A DNA stretch of 64,000 bases from assembly GCF_032884065.1 (NCBI RefSeq), contig NC_088883.1, positions 21,529,393 through 21,593,392 of the forward strand. The letters run 5' to 3'. Made by a program: the position numbers and the translations under genes. Shown in pieces: positions 22,700-32,167 of this stretch; within the stretch, counting starts at the first letter, position 1, and each line of letters starts with the position of its first letter. A model generated the notes under the pieces. That model was given only the letters and a program-made list of their open reading frames with translations, did not search any database and was not told where the DNA came from. This DNA comes from Artemia franciscana (taxonomy: Eukaryota > Arthropoda > Branchiopoda > Anostraca > Artemiidae).

Positions 22700-24480
22700 A
22701 AAAACTTGTGAGGACTCTGGTTCTGAAAATAGGAGTTTCAGGGAATTTTCTACCACCCTTTTAGAAAACATCCAACCAATCAAAGCTCTGACGGCAGAAG
22801 AAATTGACCAACTGCTCGATGCGTCCGTCATTAGAGAAATTGTTAGGGGAATTCTGGGAATACAGATGGATAGGCTAATCCTTGGATCACCCCCAAAATC
22901 ATTGATCCCTGTAGGCGGACGTGCACCCATTCTAAAAGAGTAGATCGATAGAGCCAGGAAGAGTACAACAGTAGAAATGAAAATCCAGCAACCTCTACGA
23001 CAATAGGTCAATGAATGTGAGTCAATCAATAGGTCAAATGAATGTGATAGGTCAATGACCATTTCTGTGAAAAAAAATGACCCCACGATGACGCCTAACT
23101 CGAACATTTTACTATCTTTCCAAATACCACAGTACCCAGCAGACCCAAGCCCTTCTCCACTAAAAGACGAAGTAAATTTCAGCAATAAAATCCCTAAAGA
23201 CCAGCAAAGCCAGTGCCATAGACAATGTTCAGTCAGAACTGCTAAAACAAGGCCCTAAGGAACTGGCTAGTATATATCATAATGTTGAAACAAGTTTCTG
23301 GGAAAAGGGCAACTTCCCCAGGTTTCGGATGAAAGCCACCATCGTTCCCTTTTTAAGAAGGTGAAAAGGGTAACTGTTAAAACTAGAGACCAATAAGACT
23401 GAATAGCCAATTGGTAAAGACCTTTCAAAAATACTTCTTAGTCGTCTCAAATCTCTGACAAACCTTGTCTTACAGGAACACTAAGCAGGCTTTCGAACAG
23501 AATGCTCTACCAAAAACCAGATTTTCCCTCGGCAACTGATGGAGGAGCATATCAAGTCTGCGAAAGAGCCGCTACTACTCATGATCGACTTCAAGCAGGC
23601 TTTTGACTTGATATTACCAGATGGATTAAGGTGCATTCTGCTACATCATGGAGTTCCTAAAAACATGGTAGTCATGATCAGAAGCATATACTGACATTTT
23701 ATTATCCTGGTCCAGACACCTGAGGGACTTACAGATGATATACCAACATCAGAGCATGTTCTCTAAGTTTGCCTCTTGTCACCCCACCTCTTTAACCTAT
23801 TCCTCAACACAGCGATTTCACTTGCTAAAACTGTAGACAGTGCAGAGACTGGAAGGAAGCTTATCGACAAACTGACATATGCCACTTTATTTAACTCCTT
23901 CGTCTATTTAGGGAGCCTCCTAACTTCTGACAACGAATTCTCAAAAGCAAAGAAGCAGACTTTTCTTGGATAATGCCAGCTTCAAGAACATCTTACCAAT
24001 TTTGAAAAGCAAGACTCTGTCAACTTCTCTAAAGGTGCGACTCTTCAAATCCCTTACAATCCCCACCGCTATATACTCCAGCGAAACTTGGTCAATAAAG
24101 GCTGATGATGAGTGATGAATCTCTGCATTTGAAACAAAACTATAGACGCATACTTCGAAAACTACTCCGCGTGCCCTGAGCCATTATGTACTGTATCAAA
24201 AGCCAACACTCTCTTAGCTTGTCCATATTCGGTAAAAGTCAGCAATCAGCCACCAAAGATTACTTTCGAAATATGGATTCGCGGCACACACCCTTAAAGA
24301 AGGTGTCTAAGAGATGGACCGACAACTTCCTGACCCATAACCTCCGCTTATTACTACGTCTAGTGCCAGGAAGATTGAAATACCGTCACTAAATTCATCT
24401 TTTGCTCAGAAAAGAAGAAGCCCTAAGACAGCCACAAAGTCAATACTTGGAAGTCTATTAGGGAATTTCAAAAAAATTGA
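22700..24480 (+). pseudogene. Non-LTR retrotransposon (LINE) reverse transcriptase relic
   Basis: Conceptual plus-strand reading over several frames gives reverse-transcriptase landmarks in order. They are SLKTSKASAIDNVQSELLKQ (~23195), MKATIVPFLKKG (~23327), PLLLMIDFKQAFD (~23571; motif A with the first catalytic Asp) and PHLFNLFLNTAI (~23782). FVYLGSLLTSDN (~23902) and a C-terminal IPTAIYSSETWSIKADDE (~24062) follow. The reading has many stops and frameshifts. Between LIDKLTYAT and FVYLGS the YADD catalytic box and the connecting segment are missing, so it cannot be active. The upstream piece (LTAEEIDQLLDAS near 22790) may belong to the same ORF2 linker. The clade is probably CR1/Jockey/RTE-like but cannot be fixed by eye. 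No endonuclease domain is seen, so it is 5'-truncated. Confidence 0.75.
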
Positions 24481-24914
24481 AGTGGAAACACTTACCTAAC
24501 CTGAAGTCTCACTGAATTTCCACAGTCAGTTCAAAAGGATATAGCCAGTCAAATAGAGTATCTCCCTTGCGTTCTATTATGCGGCCAAGTTGTCACTGCC
24601 ACGGGTAAATCCATGCAAACATGAAAGTCTCGAGCGATAACGGAGATTATAAGAAAACCATTGATTCTAATTGATTTTTAACCCTGTTCATTAGATTTTG
24701 GAGGAAATTAATGATTTCTCAATATACACAGTAAAAATGCATTGTCTTCCTTTCAACTTTGGCCAAAAAGGAAAACTCAATCATCATTTACAAATTCCGG
24801 TATCTGATGCCATCGATTTAGGAATTAGCCCATTTTTTTCGTGATCCTAGGCAATACTGAACCTGCACGAATTTTCACTTTGAAGAATTGCAACTCTGGA
24901 CAGTCGTTGTTTAT
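24481..24914. other. Unassigned spacer
   Basis: The LINE tail probably ends in this stretch. No ORF is supported. Confidence 0.35.
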
Positions 24915-26640
24915 CAAACAGTTCGTGGTAACGAACTGTAGTAAGGAGCGACCCGGCTCAATAGTAACCAAAACTCTAAAAAATGAAATTTTGATACCAA
25001 TAGCTACATCAAAAGAATCGCATTTTAATGCTGGTTTTAAATATACAAGTTTCATCAAGTTTAGTCTTACCCATCAAAAGTTACGAGCCTGAGAAAATTT
25101 GCGTTATTTTAGAAAATAGGGGGAAACGCCCCCTAAAAGTCATAGAATCTTAACGAAAATCACAACATCAGATTCAGCGTATCAGAGAACCCTACTGTAG
25201 AAGTTTCGTGCTCCTATCTACAAAAATGTGGAATTTTGCATTTTTTGCCAGAAGGCAGATCACGGATGCGTGTTTATTTGTTTTTTTGTTTTTTTTTTGT
25301 TTTTTTTTCCAGGGGTGATCGTATCGACCCAGTTGTCCTAGAATGTTGCAAGAGGGCTCATTCTAACGGAAATGAAAAGTTTTAGTGCCCTTTTTAAGTG
25401 ACCAAAAAAATTGGAGGGCACCTAGGCCCCATCCCACGCTAATTATTTTCCCAAAGTCAACGGATCAAAATTCTGAGATAGCCATTTTATTCAGCGTAGT
25501 CGAAAAACCTTATAACTATGTCTTTGGGGACGACCTTACTCCCCCACAGTCCCCGTGGGAGGGGCAACAAGTTACAAACTTTGACCTGTGCTTACATATA
25601 GTAATGGTTATTGGGAAGTATACAGGCGTTTTCAGGAGGATTTTTTTGGTTTGGGGGAGGGGTTGAGAAGAGGGGGATATGCTGGGGGAACTTTCCTTAG
25701 AGAATTTGTAATGGGAGAAGAAAATTTCCATGAAGGGAGAGCAGGATATAGGCTACTAGCATTATTTAAAAAAAAAACAATTAAAAAATAAAAGTGAAAA
25801 AGCTTTTTCAGCTGGAAGTAAGGAACAGCAATAAAACTTAAAACAAACAGAAATTATTACCCATATGAGGGGCTCACCTCCTTCTAATACCCCGCTCTTT
25901 ACGCTAAAGTATTTTCAGTAATTTCAACTACTTATTCTACGGCTTTTGTGATTCAGGGGGTCATTCTTAATGAATTGGGATAAAATTTAAGCTTTAGTGT
26001 AAAGAGCGAGGTACTGACGATGGGGCGAATCCCGTCATATATGTAATAAAAACATGAAAATACAAAAGTTCTTTACGTAAGCTAATTTATAAGTTACGTA
26101 AATCTTTTACCAGTAAAAAGATTCGTAAAAAATTAAAAGTTCTAGTTGCCTTTTTAATTAACCAAAAAATCGGGGGGCAACTAGGTTTCATCCCCCGCTC
26201 TTTTTTTCTCAAAATCATTCGATCAAAATTATGAGAAAGCCATTAAGCCAAAAAAAAAATATGCAAATTTCGTTTTGATTATTCCTCTGCGGAGAGCCAA
26301 AATCAAAACATGCATTGATTCAAAAACGTTCAGAAATTAAATAAAAAAAACAAGTTTTTTTAACTGAAAGTAAGGAGCGACATTAAAACTTAAAACGCAC
26401 AGAAATTACTTCGTATATGAAAGAGGCTGCTTCCTCATCAACGCCCCGCTCTTTACGCTAATATTTTTTACTGTTTTAAAAAGAAGAATTGAGAGAAAGA
26501 GTCAAACTTTAGCGTAAAGAGCGGGGCGTTGATGAGGAAGCAGCCTCTTTCACACACGAAGTAATTTCTGTGCGTTTTAAGTTTTAATGTCGCTCCTTAC
26601 TTTCAGTTAAAAAAACTTGTTTTTTTTATTTAATATGTAT
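24915..26640 (+). mobile_element. Hairpin element, copy 2 (plus, most complete)
   Basis: Begins with the 9-bp hairpin ACAGTTCGT-GGTA-ACGAACTGT (24919-24940) and then AGTAAGGAGCGACCCGGCTC. It continues through TTACGAGCCTGAGAAAATTT and a core module at ~25390-25510. An inner palindrome region is at ~25860-26050 and another core at ~26150-26250. It ends in a near-perfect long palindrome (26336-26637) and TTGTTTTTTTTATTTAAT. There is no conserved ORF. The superfamily is not recognised. The combination of one short terminal hairpin and one large end palindrome is not a standard TIR layout. Confidence 0.75.
26336..26637. repeat. Near-perfect palindrome, ~127-bp arms
   Basis: Left arm ~26336-26463, right arm ~26510-26637, separated by ~45 nt of spacer. 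I find about two differences across the arms (TATA against CACA near GAAAGAGGCTGC). Each arm holds GCGTAAAGAGCGGGGCGTTG and AAGTAAGGAGCGACATTAAA or its complement. A partly conserved version is at 62048-62196. Confidence 0.85.
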
Positions 26641-27709
26641 AATGCAACCAATTGTTTTAAACGATTCGACTGACGTCATGTTTTCGAATGATGATTACAG
26701 ACCGGGACATCGGGACACAAATGACGACCGGGACACCTGCACATAGGGAAAATAAATGACGACCGGGACACTCAAAGAGAAAGCGACCAGGACACAAGGA
26801 AGGTTCGATTAGCAATCACCATCAACAAAGCACCGGGACACAAATGACGACCGGGACACAGGGAGTATAAATGACGACCAGGACACAAGTAAAAAAAAAA
26901 CTAAAAAAACTTAAAAAAAAGGTAAAAACTACAAAAAAACTAAAAAGAAAAAAAAACTAAAAACTAATAAAAAAAATAAAAAAGCTAAAAAACTAAAAAA
27001 ACTAAAAAATAAAAAAAATAAAAAAAGGAAAAAAAATGAAAAATAAAGGAGAGAAACAAAACTAAAAAAATAAAAATATAAAAAACTAAAAAGAAAAAAA
27101 AACTAAAAAACAAAAAAACTAAAAAAAGTAAAAACCAAAAAAAAATTAAAAAGAAAAAAAGGGGAAAAATACAAAATTTATTTCATCATATACCATTTCA
27201 AAAACGAATGTATATACAGGCCGGGACACCGGGATACAAATGACGACCGGGACACGGGGAATATAAATGACGACCGGGACAGGAACACTAGTACAACGGG
27301 GACGCCATTGGGCCCAGGGGGATATATAAATGACGAAGAGGACACAGGGAATATTCCATTAGCAGTCACCACCAACAAAGCTCAAGGGCAATCATTAGAA
27401 TCATGAGGTATAACTAAAAAAACTAAAAAAAGGTAAAAAACTAAAAACTATAAAAAAGACCAATTCAAAAACGAATGTATATACAGACCGGGACACCGGG
27501 ACACAAATGACGATCGGGACACCGGGACACAAGGAATATAAATGACGCCCGGGACACTCAAAGAGAAATCACAGACTGGGACACTGGGACAAAAATGACG
27601 ACCAGGACACAGAAAATATAAATTACGACCGGGACACAGGGACACAACTACAACGGGGACGCCGGGGGCACAGGGGGATGTATAAATGACGACGGCGACA
27701 CAGGGAATG

Positions 27710-27905
27710 GTCGATTAGCAATCACCATCAACAAAGCTCAAGGGCAATCATTAAAATCATGAGGTATAGATCTGAATACGGATTGTTTTCCCATGGACCA
27801 TTATATGGTGCATGTTCAAGAGTCGGTAATTCTTACAATCTATTTATATGCACAGACAATGGGACAGCGAAGAATGTTGTATATTCGCAAGTTTTACGTA
27901 GTTAA
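27710..27905 (+). pseudogene. Helicase C-terminal tail fragment in B
   Basis: Corresponds to 32515-32717 of the Helitron helicase. It covers the ITINKAQGQSLE motif VI region, the FSHGPLY block and the VVYSQVLRS end. Indels and substitutions disrupt it, for example TCATGAGG in place of a GTGTGG-type codon run. Equivalent tails are at 34806-35003 and, on the minus strand, 20571-20672. Confidence 0.75.
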
Positions 27906-27911
27906 AAACAT

Positions 27912-27914
27912 ATA

Positions 27915-27982
<68 letters not shown>
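27912..27982. repeat. (TA)n microsatellite upstream of Helitron 5' end
   Basis: TA array with one GTA interruption. The TC start of the Helitron lies at its right edge. Confidence 0.9.
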
Positions 27983-27985
<3 letters not shown>

Positions 27986-28141
27986 ATATATATATAAATA
28001 AGTTGTCTGTCTGTGTGTCTGTCAGGTGTCGTCATGTTTCTGTGTCGACTGACGTCATGAAGTTCGTTGTCGTCATTTTTGCTATGACGGTGACGTCATT
28101 AAAGATATTTAAGACATATATGTTCACGTAGAGATCTATTA

Positions 28142-29248
28142 ATGTTTAAGTTTAAAATGACTGATGAACTTACAAAGGCAAAAGCCGATGAAGATGCTCA
28201 AAGAGTCTATGCCAAAAAACTTGCTGCTGATAGAGAAAGTCAGAAAAGAAAGCGTGCCGAGGAATCAAAAGAACAGCAAGGAAACAGGCTTGAGGCTGAT
28301 AGAGAAAGAAAGAACAGAAAGCGTGCCGAGGAACTACCAGAGCAACGCGAAAGCAGACTTGCTGCTAAAAGAGAAAGTGAAAAAAGAAGGCGTGCCGAGG
28401 AATCACAAAAACAGCAAGAAATCAGGCTTGCTGCTGATAGAGAAAGTAAGAAAAGAAAGCGTGCCGAGGGATCACAAGAACAGCAAGAAATCAGGCTTGC
28501 TGCTGATAGAGAAAGTAAGAAAAGAAAGCGTGCCGAGGAATCAGAGCAACCTGAAAGTTATCGCCTGGCATTCAGGTACAGCCCAGTCGATGATTATAGC
28601 TTGAGTAGATGTGTTCAAATCGGGACAATGTCTAAAATTTGTCCCTATTGCAAGGCCTTGAAATTCAATGGTGAAACAATGGGAATGTGTTGCGCCTCAG
28701 GAAAAGTTAAACTTCCTCTATTGGCTGCACCACCAGAGCCATTGAAGACTTTCCTTACTGGAACTACGTCAGAATCTAAGCGTTTTTTGTCACAAATCAG
28801 AAAATACAACTCATGTTTCCAAATGACGTCGTTTGGAGCCCAAATCGAAAATCTAGATCAATTTATGTCTACTTTCAAAGTAAAAGGGCAAATTTATCAT
28901 AGAGCAGGGTCCCTTCTACCATTCTCAGGTGAGAATCATAAATTTTTACAATTGTACTTCATCAGTGATAAAAATTCTGAATTGAATGCACGTTGCGAAA
29001 TTTCTCCCAACGTTGAAAGGACAATCGTTTCCCAATTGCAATATCTTTTCCACGAAAATAATAATTTAGTGCGTCTGTTCAAAACAGCCATCGATTTGAT
29101 GCCTACTGATACGCATAAAATTGTTATTTCCGCTGACAAAACGCCTCCTGGCCAACATGTGCGTAGATACAATGCTCCAACTATCGACGAAGTGGCAATC
29201 GTTATGGTCGGTGATCAGTTTTTACCTCGATATATTATTCTTCATTAG
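28142..29248 (+). CDS. RepHel segment 1: basic repeats, Cys cluster, Helitron_like_N
   Basis: Open stretch of 368 codons from the first plausible ATG (28142; a second in-frame ATG lies six codons later, MFKFKMTDEL). Residues ~25-135 are five imperfect ~23-residue repeats of the RLAADRESKKRKRAEE type, highly charged and probably helical, perhaps DNA-binding. Residues ~166-185 hold CPYCKALKFNGE then CC, a likely zinc site typical of Helitron N-termini. YHRAGSLLPF and FLQLYFISD follow, conserved Helitron_like_N blocks. The stretch stops at TAG 29246-29248, but homology continues in the same frame right after it, so this is a premature stop. Confidence 0.85.
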   Translation: MFKFKMTDELTKAKADEDAQRVYAKKLAADRESQKRKRAEESKEQQGNRLEADRERKNRKRAEELPEQRESRLAAKRESEKRRRAEESQKQQEIRLAADRESKKRKRAEGSQEQQEIRLAADRESKKRKRAEESEQPESYRLAFRYSPVDDYSLSRCVQIGTMSKICPYCKALKFNGETMGMCCASGKVKLPLLAAPPEPLKTFLTGTTSESKRFLSQIRKYNSCFQMTSFGAQIENLDQFMSTFKVKGQIYHRAGSLLPFSGENHKFLQLYFISDKNSELNARCEISPNVERTIVSQLQYLFHENNNLVRLFKTAIDLMPTDTHKIVISADKTPPGQHVRRYNAPTIDEVAIVMVGDQFLPRYIILH

Positions 29249-30358
29249 CGAAACGCTCAGTTGTTAAGAATTGCTGAAACTCATCGATGCTACGATGCCC
29301 TACAATATCCTATCATTTTTTGGGATGGAGCCGACGGCTATCACTTTAATATTAAATTGATGAATCCAGCCACTAACAAAGAAATTAATAAGAAATGCAG
29401 TGCAATGCATTATTATTCCTATAGACTAATGATTCGGCAGGATGAAGAAAATTATATTTTAAAATGCCGTGAATTGTTTCACCAATTTCTCGTTGATATG
29501 TATGCTAAAATTGAATCAGAACGTTTGCTATATATCCGCCTGAATCAGACCAAGCTCCGCTCTGAACAATACATTCATTTGCGAGATGCAGTTATAAATG
29601 ACGGTAATACCACAAACGTTGGAAGATTAAAAATTTTACCTTCGTCATATGCTGGCAGTCCCCGTCATATGCATGAATATGCTCAAGATGCTATTGCGTA
29701 TGTTCGTCTCTATGGTCGTCCAGATTTATTTATTGCATTTACATGTAATCAATCTTGGGACGAGGTACTGCAGCTTTTACTTCAAGGACAATCGGCGGTT
29801 CATAGGCATGACATTACGGCCCGTGTCTTCCGGCAAAAGTTGAAATCACTGATAAACTACATAGTAAAACTTGAAGTGTTTGGGTCAGTGCGATGCTGGA
29901 TGTACTCAGTGGAATGGCAAAAACGAGGTTTGCCACACGCACATATACTAATCTGGCTACATAAAAAAATTACTTCGAACGAAATTGATGATGTGATTTC
30001 CGCTGAAATACCTGATAAAAATGTCGATAAGGGGTTACATGATATTATTGTAAAAAATATGATACATGGACCTTGCGGTGCACTGAACGAAAATTCACCA
30101 TGCATGGCCAAAGGAAGGTGCACAAAGCAATATCCTCGACTTTTAGTATCCAACACAATTACTGGCAATGATGGTTACCCACAATATAGAAGAAGATCTA
30201 CTAAAGATGGCGGTAAAACAGCAATAATAAAGAAGCGTAACGGTACCACCATCGAAGTAGATAACCAGTGGGTTGTTCCATGTTCCCCATTATTATCAAG
30301 AACATTTAATGCACACATAAACGTTGAATACTGTAACTCCGTAAAGGCAATCAAATAA
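29249..30358 (+). CDS. RepHel segment 2: HUH nuclease
   Basis: Same frame as segment 1, open after the TAG (first ATG 29261). Landmarks in order: YDALQYPIIFWDGADGYHF, RLLYIRLNQTKLR, LPSSYAGSPRHMHEYAQDA, FIAFTCNQSWDEV, then WQKRGLPHAHILIWL. The two His of PHAH (29936-29944) bind the catalytic metal in this family. Downstream is the Cys-containing HGPCGALN...PCMAKGRCTKQYPR region and GYPQYRRR, then the NAHINVEYCNSVKAIK run. It ends at TAA 30356, exactly where related proteins read KYICKYVNKG. The first of the two tyrosines is therefore replaced by a stop; the second is retained downstream. Confidence 0.87.
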   Translation, partial: RNAQLLRIAETHRCYDALQYPIIFWDGADGYHFNIKLMNPATNKEINKKCSAMHYYSYRLMIRQDEENYILKCRELFHQFLVDMYAKIESERLLYIRLNQTKLRSEQYIHLRDAVINDGNTTNVGRLKILPSSYAGSPRHMHEYAQDAIAYVRLYGRPDLFIAFTCNQSWDEVLQLLLQGQSAVHRHDITARVFRQKLKSLINYIVKLEVFGSVRCWMYSVEWQKRGLPHAHILIWLHKKITSNEIDDVISAEIPDKNVDKGLHDIIVKNMIHGPCGALNENSPCMAKGRCTKQYPRLLVSNTITGNDGYPQYRRRSTKDGGKTAIIKKRNGTTIEVDNQWVVPCSPLLSRTFNAHINVEYCNSVKAIK

Positions 30359-30638
30359 ATATGTAAATATGTCAACAAAGGCAGTGACATGGCAGTGTTT
30401 GGCTTGCAGCCCGAAATCAAAGATTTCGACGAAATCATACAATATCAGGCTGGAAGATACATAAGCAGTAATGAAGCTGTTTGGCGAATTCTTTCATTTC
30501 CGATACATGAACGTAGTCCAGCTGTTGTTCACTTAGCGGTACATTTACAGAATGGTCAACGTGTTTATTTCTCGGAAACCAACGTGCAACAAAGAGCCCT
30601 GAATCCACCGGATACAAAATTAACAGCTTTTTTTCGCT
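30359..30638 (+). CDS. RepHel segment 3: second tyrosine and linker
   Basis: Continues in the same frame after the TAA: ICKYVNKGSDMAVFGL, then DEIIQYQAGRYISSNEAVWR and the PPDTKLTAFFR block. The Tyr in KYVNKG is the second catalytic tyrosine position of the family. Homology leaves this frame near 30636 and resumes in frame 1 (CKNDSFAKKLLYTEVPSYY), consistent with loss of one T in CGCTTTGC. The remaining open codons to 30787 are out of frame and meaningless. Confidence 0.8.
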
Positions 30639-30639
30639 T

Positions 30640-32160
30640 TGCAAAAATGATTCTTTTGCAAAAAAACTGCTGTATACTGAAGTGCCTTCGTATTACACGT
30701 GGAATACTAAAGATAAAGTATTTGAACGTCGAAAAGAGGGTAAGTCAGTCGACGGCCAACCTACCATCTTCAAAGATACCACGATAGGAAGACTCTACAC
30801 CGTTCACCCCAATCAACATGAATGCTTCTTTCTACGCCTGCTTTTGGTGAATGTACCCGGTCCGACATCCTTTGAGTATTTGAGAACTGTAAACGGTACT
30901 ATACATGACACTTACCGTAGTGCATGCCAAGCTCTGAATTTATTGGAGAATGACCAACACTGGGATAACTGCATCAATGACGCGTGCGAAACGTCAACTC
31001 CAAGTCAAATTCGTGCATTGTTTGGCATCATTTTAACAACTTGCTCTCCATCAGCTCCTACAGAGCTATGGGAAAAATATAAGTCAAAAATGTCCGAAGA
31101 TATACTCCATCGAAAACAGTTAGAGACGTCAGACATGACTTTTGATTTTACATCAGAAATTTATAACTACACTTTAGTTATTATAGAAGATTTGTGCGTA
31201 CGTATGGCAAACAAACCTCTTCAGGATTTGGGAATGCCTTCACCTACCCGTATCGCTGCTGTTTCGACATGTGTAGAATTGGATCGTGAACAAAGTTACA
31301 GTACGAGTGATCTATTGTCGTATGTACAAAATAACATTTCCAAGTTAACGTCGGAACAAAAAGACATTTATGATACGATAATGCATTGTGTCGATAACAA
31401 CGTTGGAGAAATTTTCTTTTTGGATGCGCCAGGAGGTACTGAAAAAACGTTTGTGATAAAACTGATTCTGGCATCAATTCAATCAAAAAATGATATAGCG
31501 TTGGCAATTGCGTCGTCCGGAATAGCCGCAACATTGCTGCCTGGTGGAAGAACTGCTCGTCCCGCTTTGAAATTGCCTCTGAATTTGCATTCTACAGAAA
31601 CTCCCACGTGCAATATTTCCAAATCATCTGGGATGGGTAAAGTATTGCAGCAATGCAAACTTATTATTTGGGATGAGTGCACAATGGCACACAAAAAATC
31701 GCTCGAGGCTCTGGATCAATGCTTGAAAGATTTGAGAGGGAAGTCGAAACCCTTTGGCAGTACATTAATATTGCTTGCGGGAGATTTCAAGCAAACATTA
31801 CCTATAATACCTAGATCAACTCCTGCAGACGAAAGGAATGCTTGCCTGAAAAATTCTAATTTATGGGCACACGTAAAAATATTAAAATTAACTACAAATA
31901 TGCGTGTCCGATTGCAAAACGATGACTCTGGTCAAACATTTTCAGATCAATTGCTGGCAATTGGAAACAGAAAGCTCCCAGTAGACTCAATTTCAGGACC
32001 TATACAACTACCTGCTGATTTCTGTAATTTAGTGACGTCCAAAAATGAATTGATTGAAAAAGTTTTTCCGAATATTCTAAAAAGTTAAAAAAATAATAAA
32101 TGGCTAAGTGAAAGAGCGATTCTCGCACCCAAAAATATAGACGTCCACAAAAATCAACAA
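30640..32160 (+). CDS. RepHel segment 4: Pif1-like helicase core
   Basis: Frame-1 reading, open to TAA 32086 (first ATG 30682), with homology beyond the stop (KWLSERAILAPKNIDV) to ~32160. Blocks: GRLYTVHPNQHECFFLRLLL, LTSEQKDIYDTIMH, then Walker A as APGGTEKTF. The family consensus there is GGTGKT, so Gly is replaced by Glu (codon 31441-31443). Walker B is LIIWDECTMAHK, the motif around LLAGDFKQTLPIIPR is intact, and LTTNMRVRLQND follows. The P-loop change should impair ATP binding even without the stops. Confidence 0.86.
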
Positions 32161-32167
32161 TATTGTT

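Larger units (their letters stand above)
26668..27982 (+). mobile_element. Helitron-derived element B
   Basis: Starts inside the Helitron 5' subterminus (CGACTGACGTCATG; compare 28044). Minisatellite blocks at 26695-26890, 27215-27360 and 27480-27700 alternate with A-rich CTAAAAAA-type repeats (26890-27180, 27418-27465). A helicase C-terminal tail (27710-27905) and a TA array follow. The far 5' end is missing; the palindrome element abuts it. The full Helitron 5' end begins directly in its TA array at 27983, so B is probably interrupted there. Its 3' part is possibly 33247-33462. Confidence 0.7.

Noticed and set aside
22646-23185. 179-codon ORF on the minus strand
   Set aside because: It lies antisense to the LINE relic. 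Plus-strand frames give LINE-like blocks (LTAEEIDQLLDAS, then SLKTSKASAIDNV), whereas this ORF has no recognisable features.
25385-25791. ORFs in hairpin element copy 2
   Set aside because: Not conserved in the other three copies. The G- and C-rich core module produces them.
26695-27700. CRISPR-like spacing of GACCGGGACAC units
   Set aside because: The genome is eukaryotic. Units are contiguous and degenerate with no unique spacers, and they derive from Helitron sequence.
28164-28604. 146-codon ORF overlapping the Helitron N-terminus
   Set aside because: A shifted-frame reading of the same repeats; the 28142 frame carries the conserved downstream domains.
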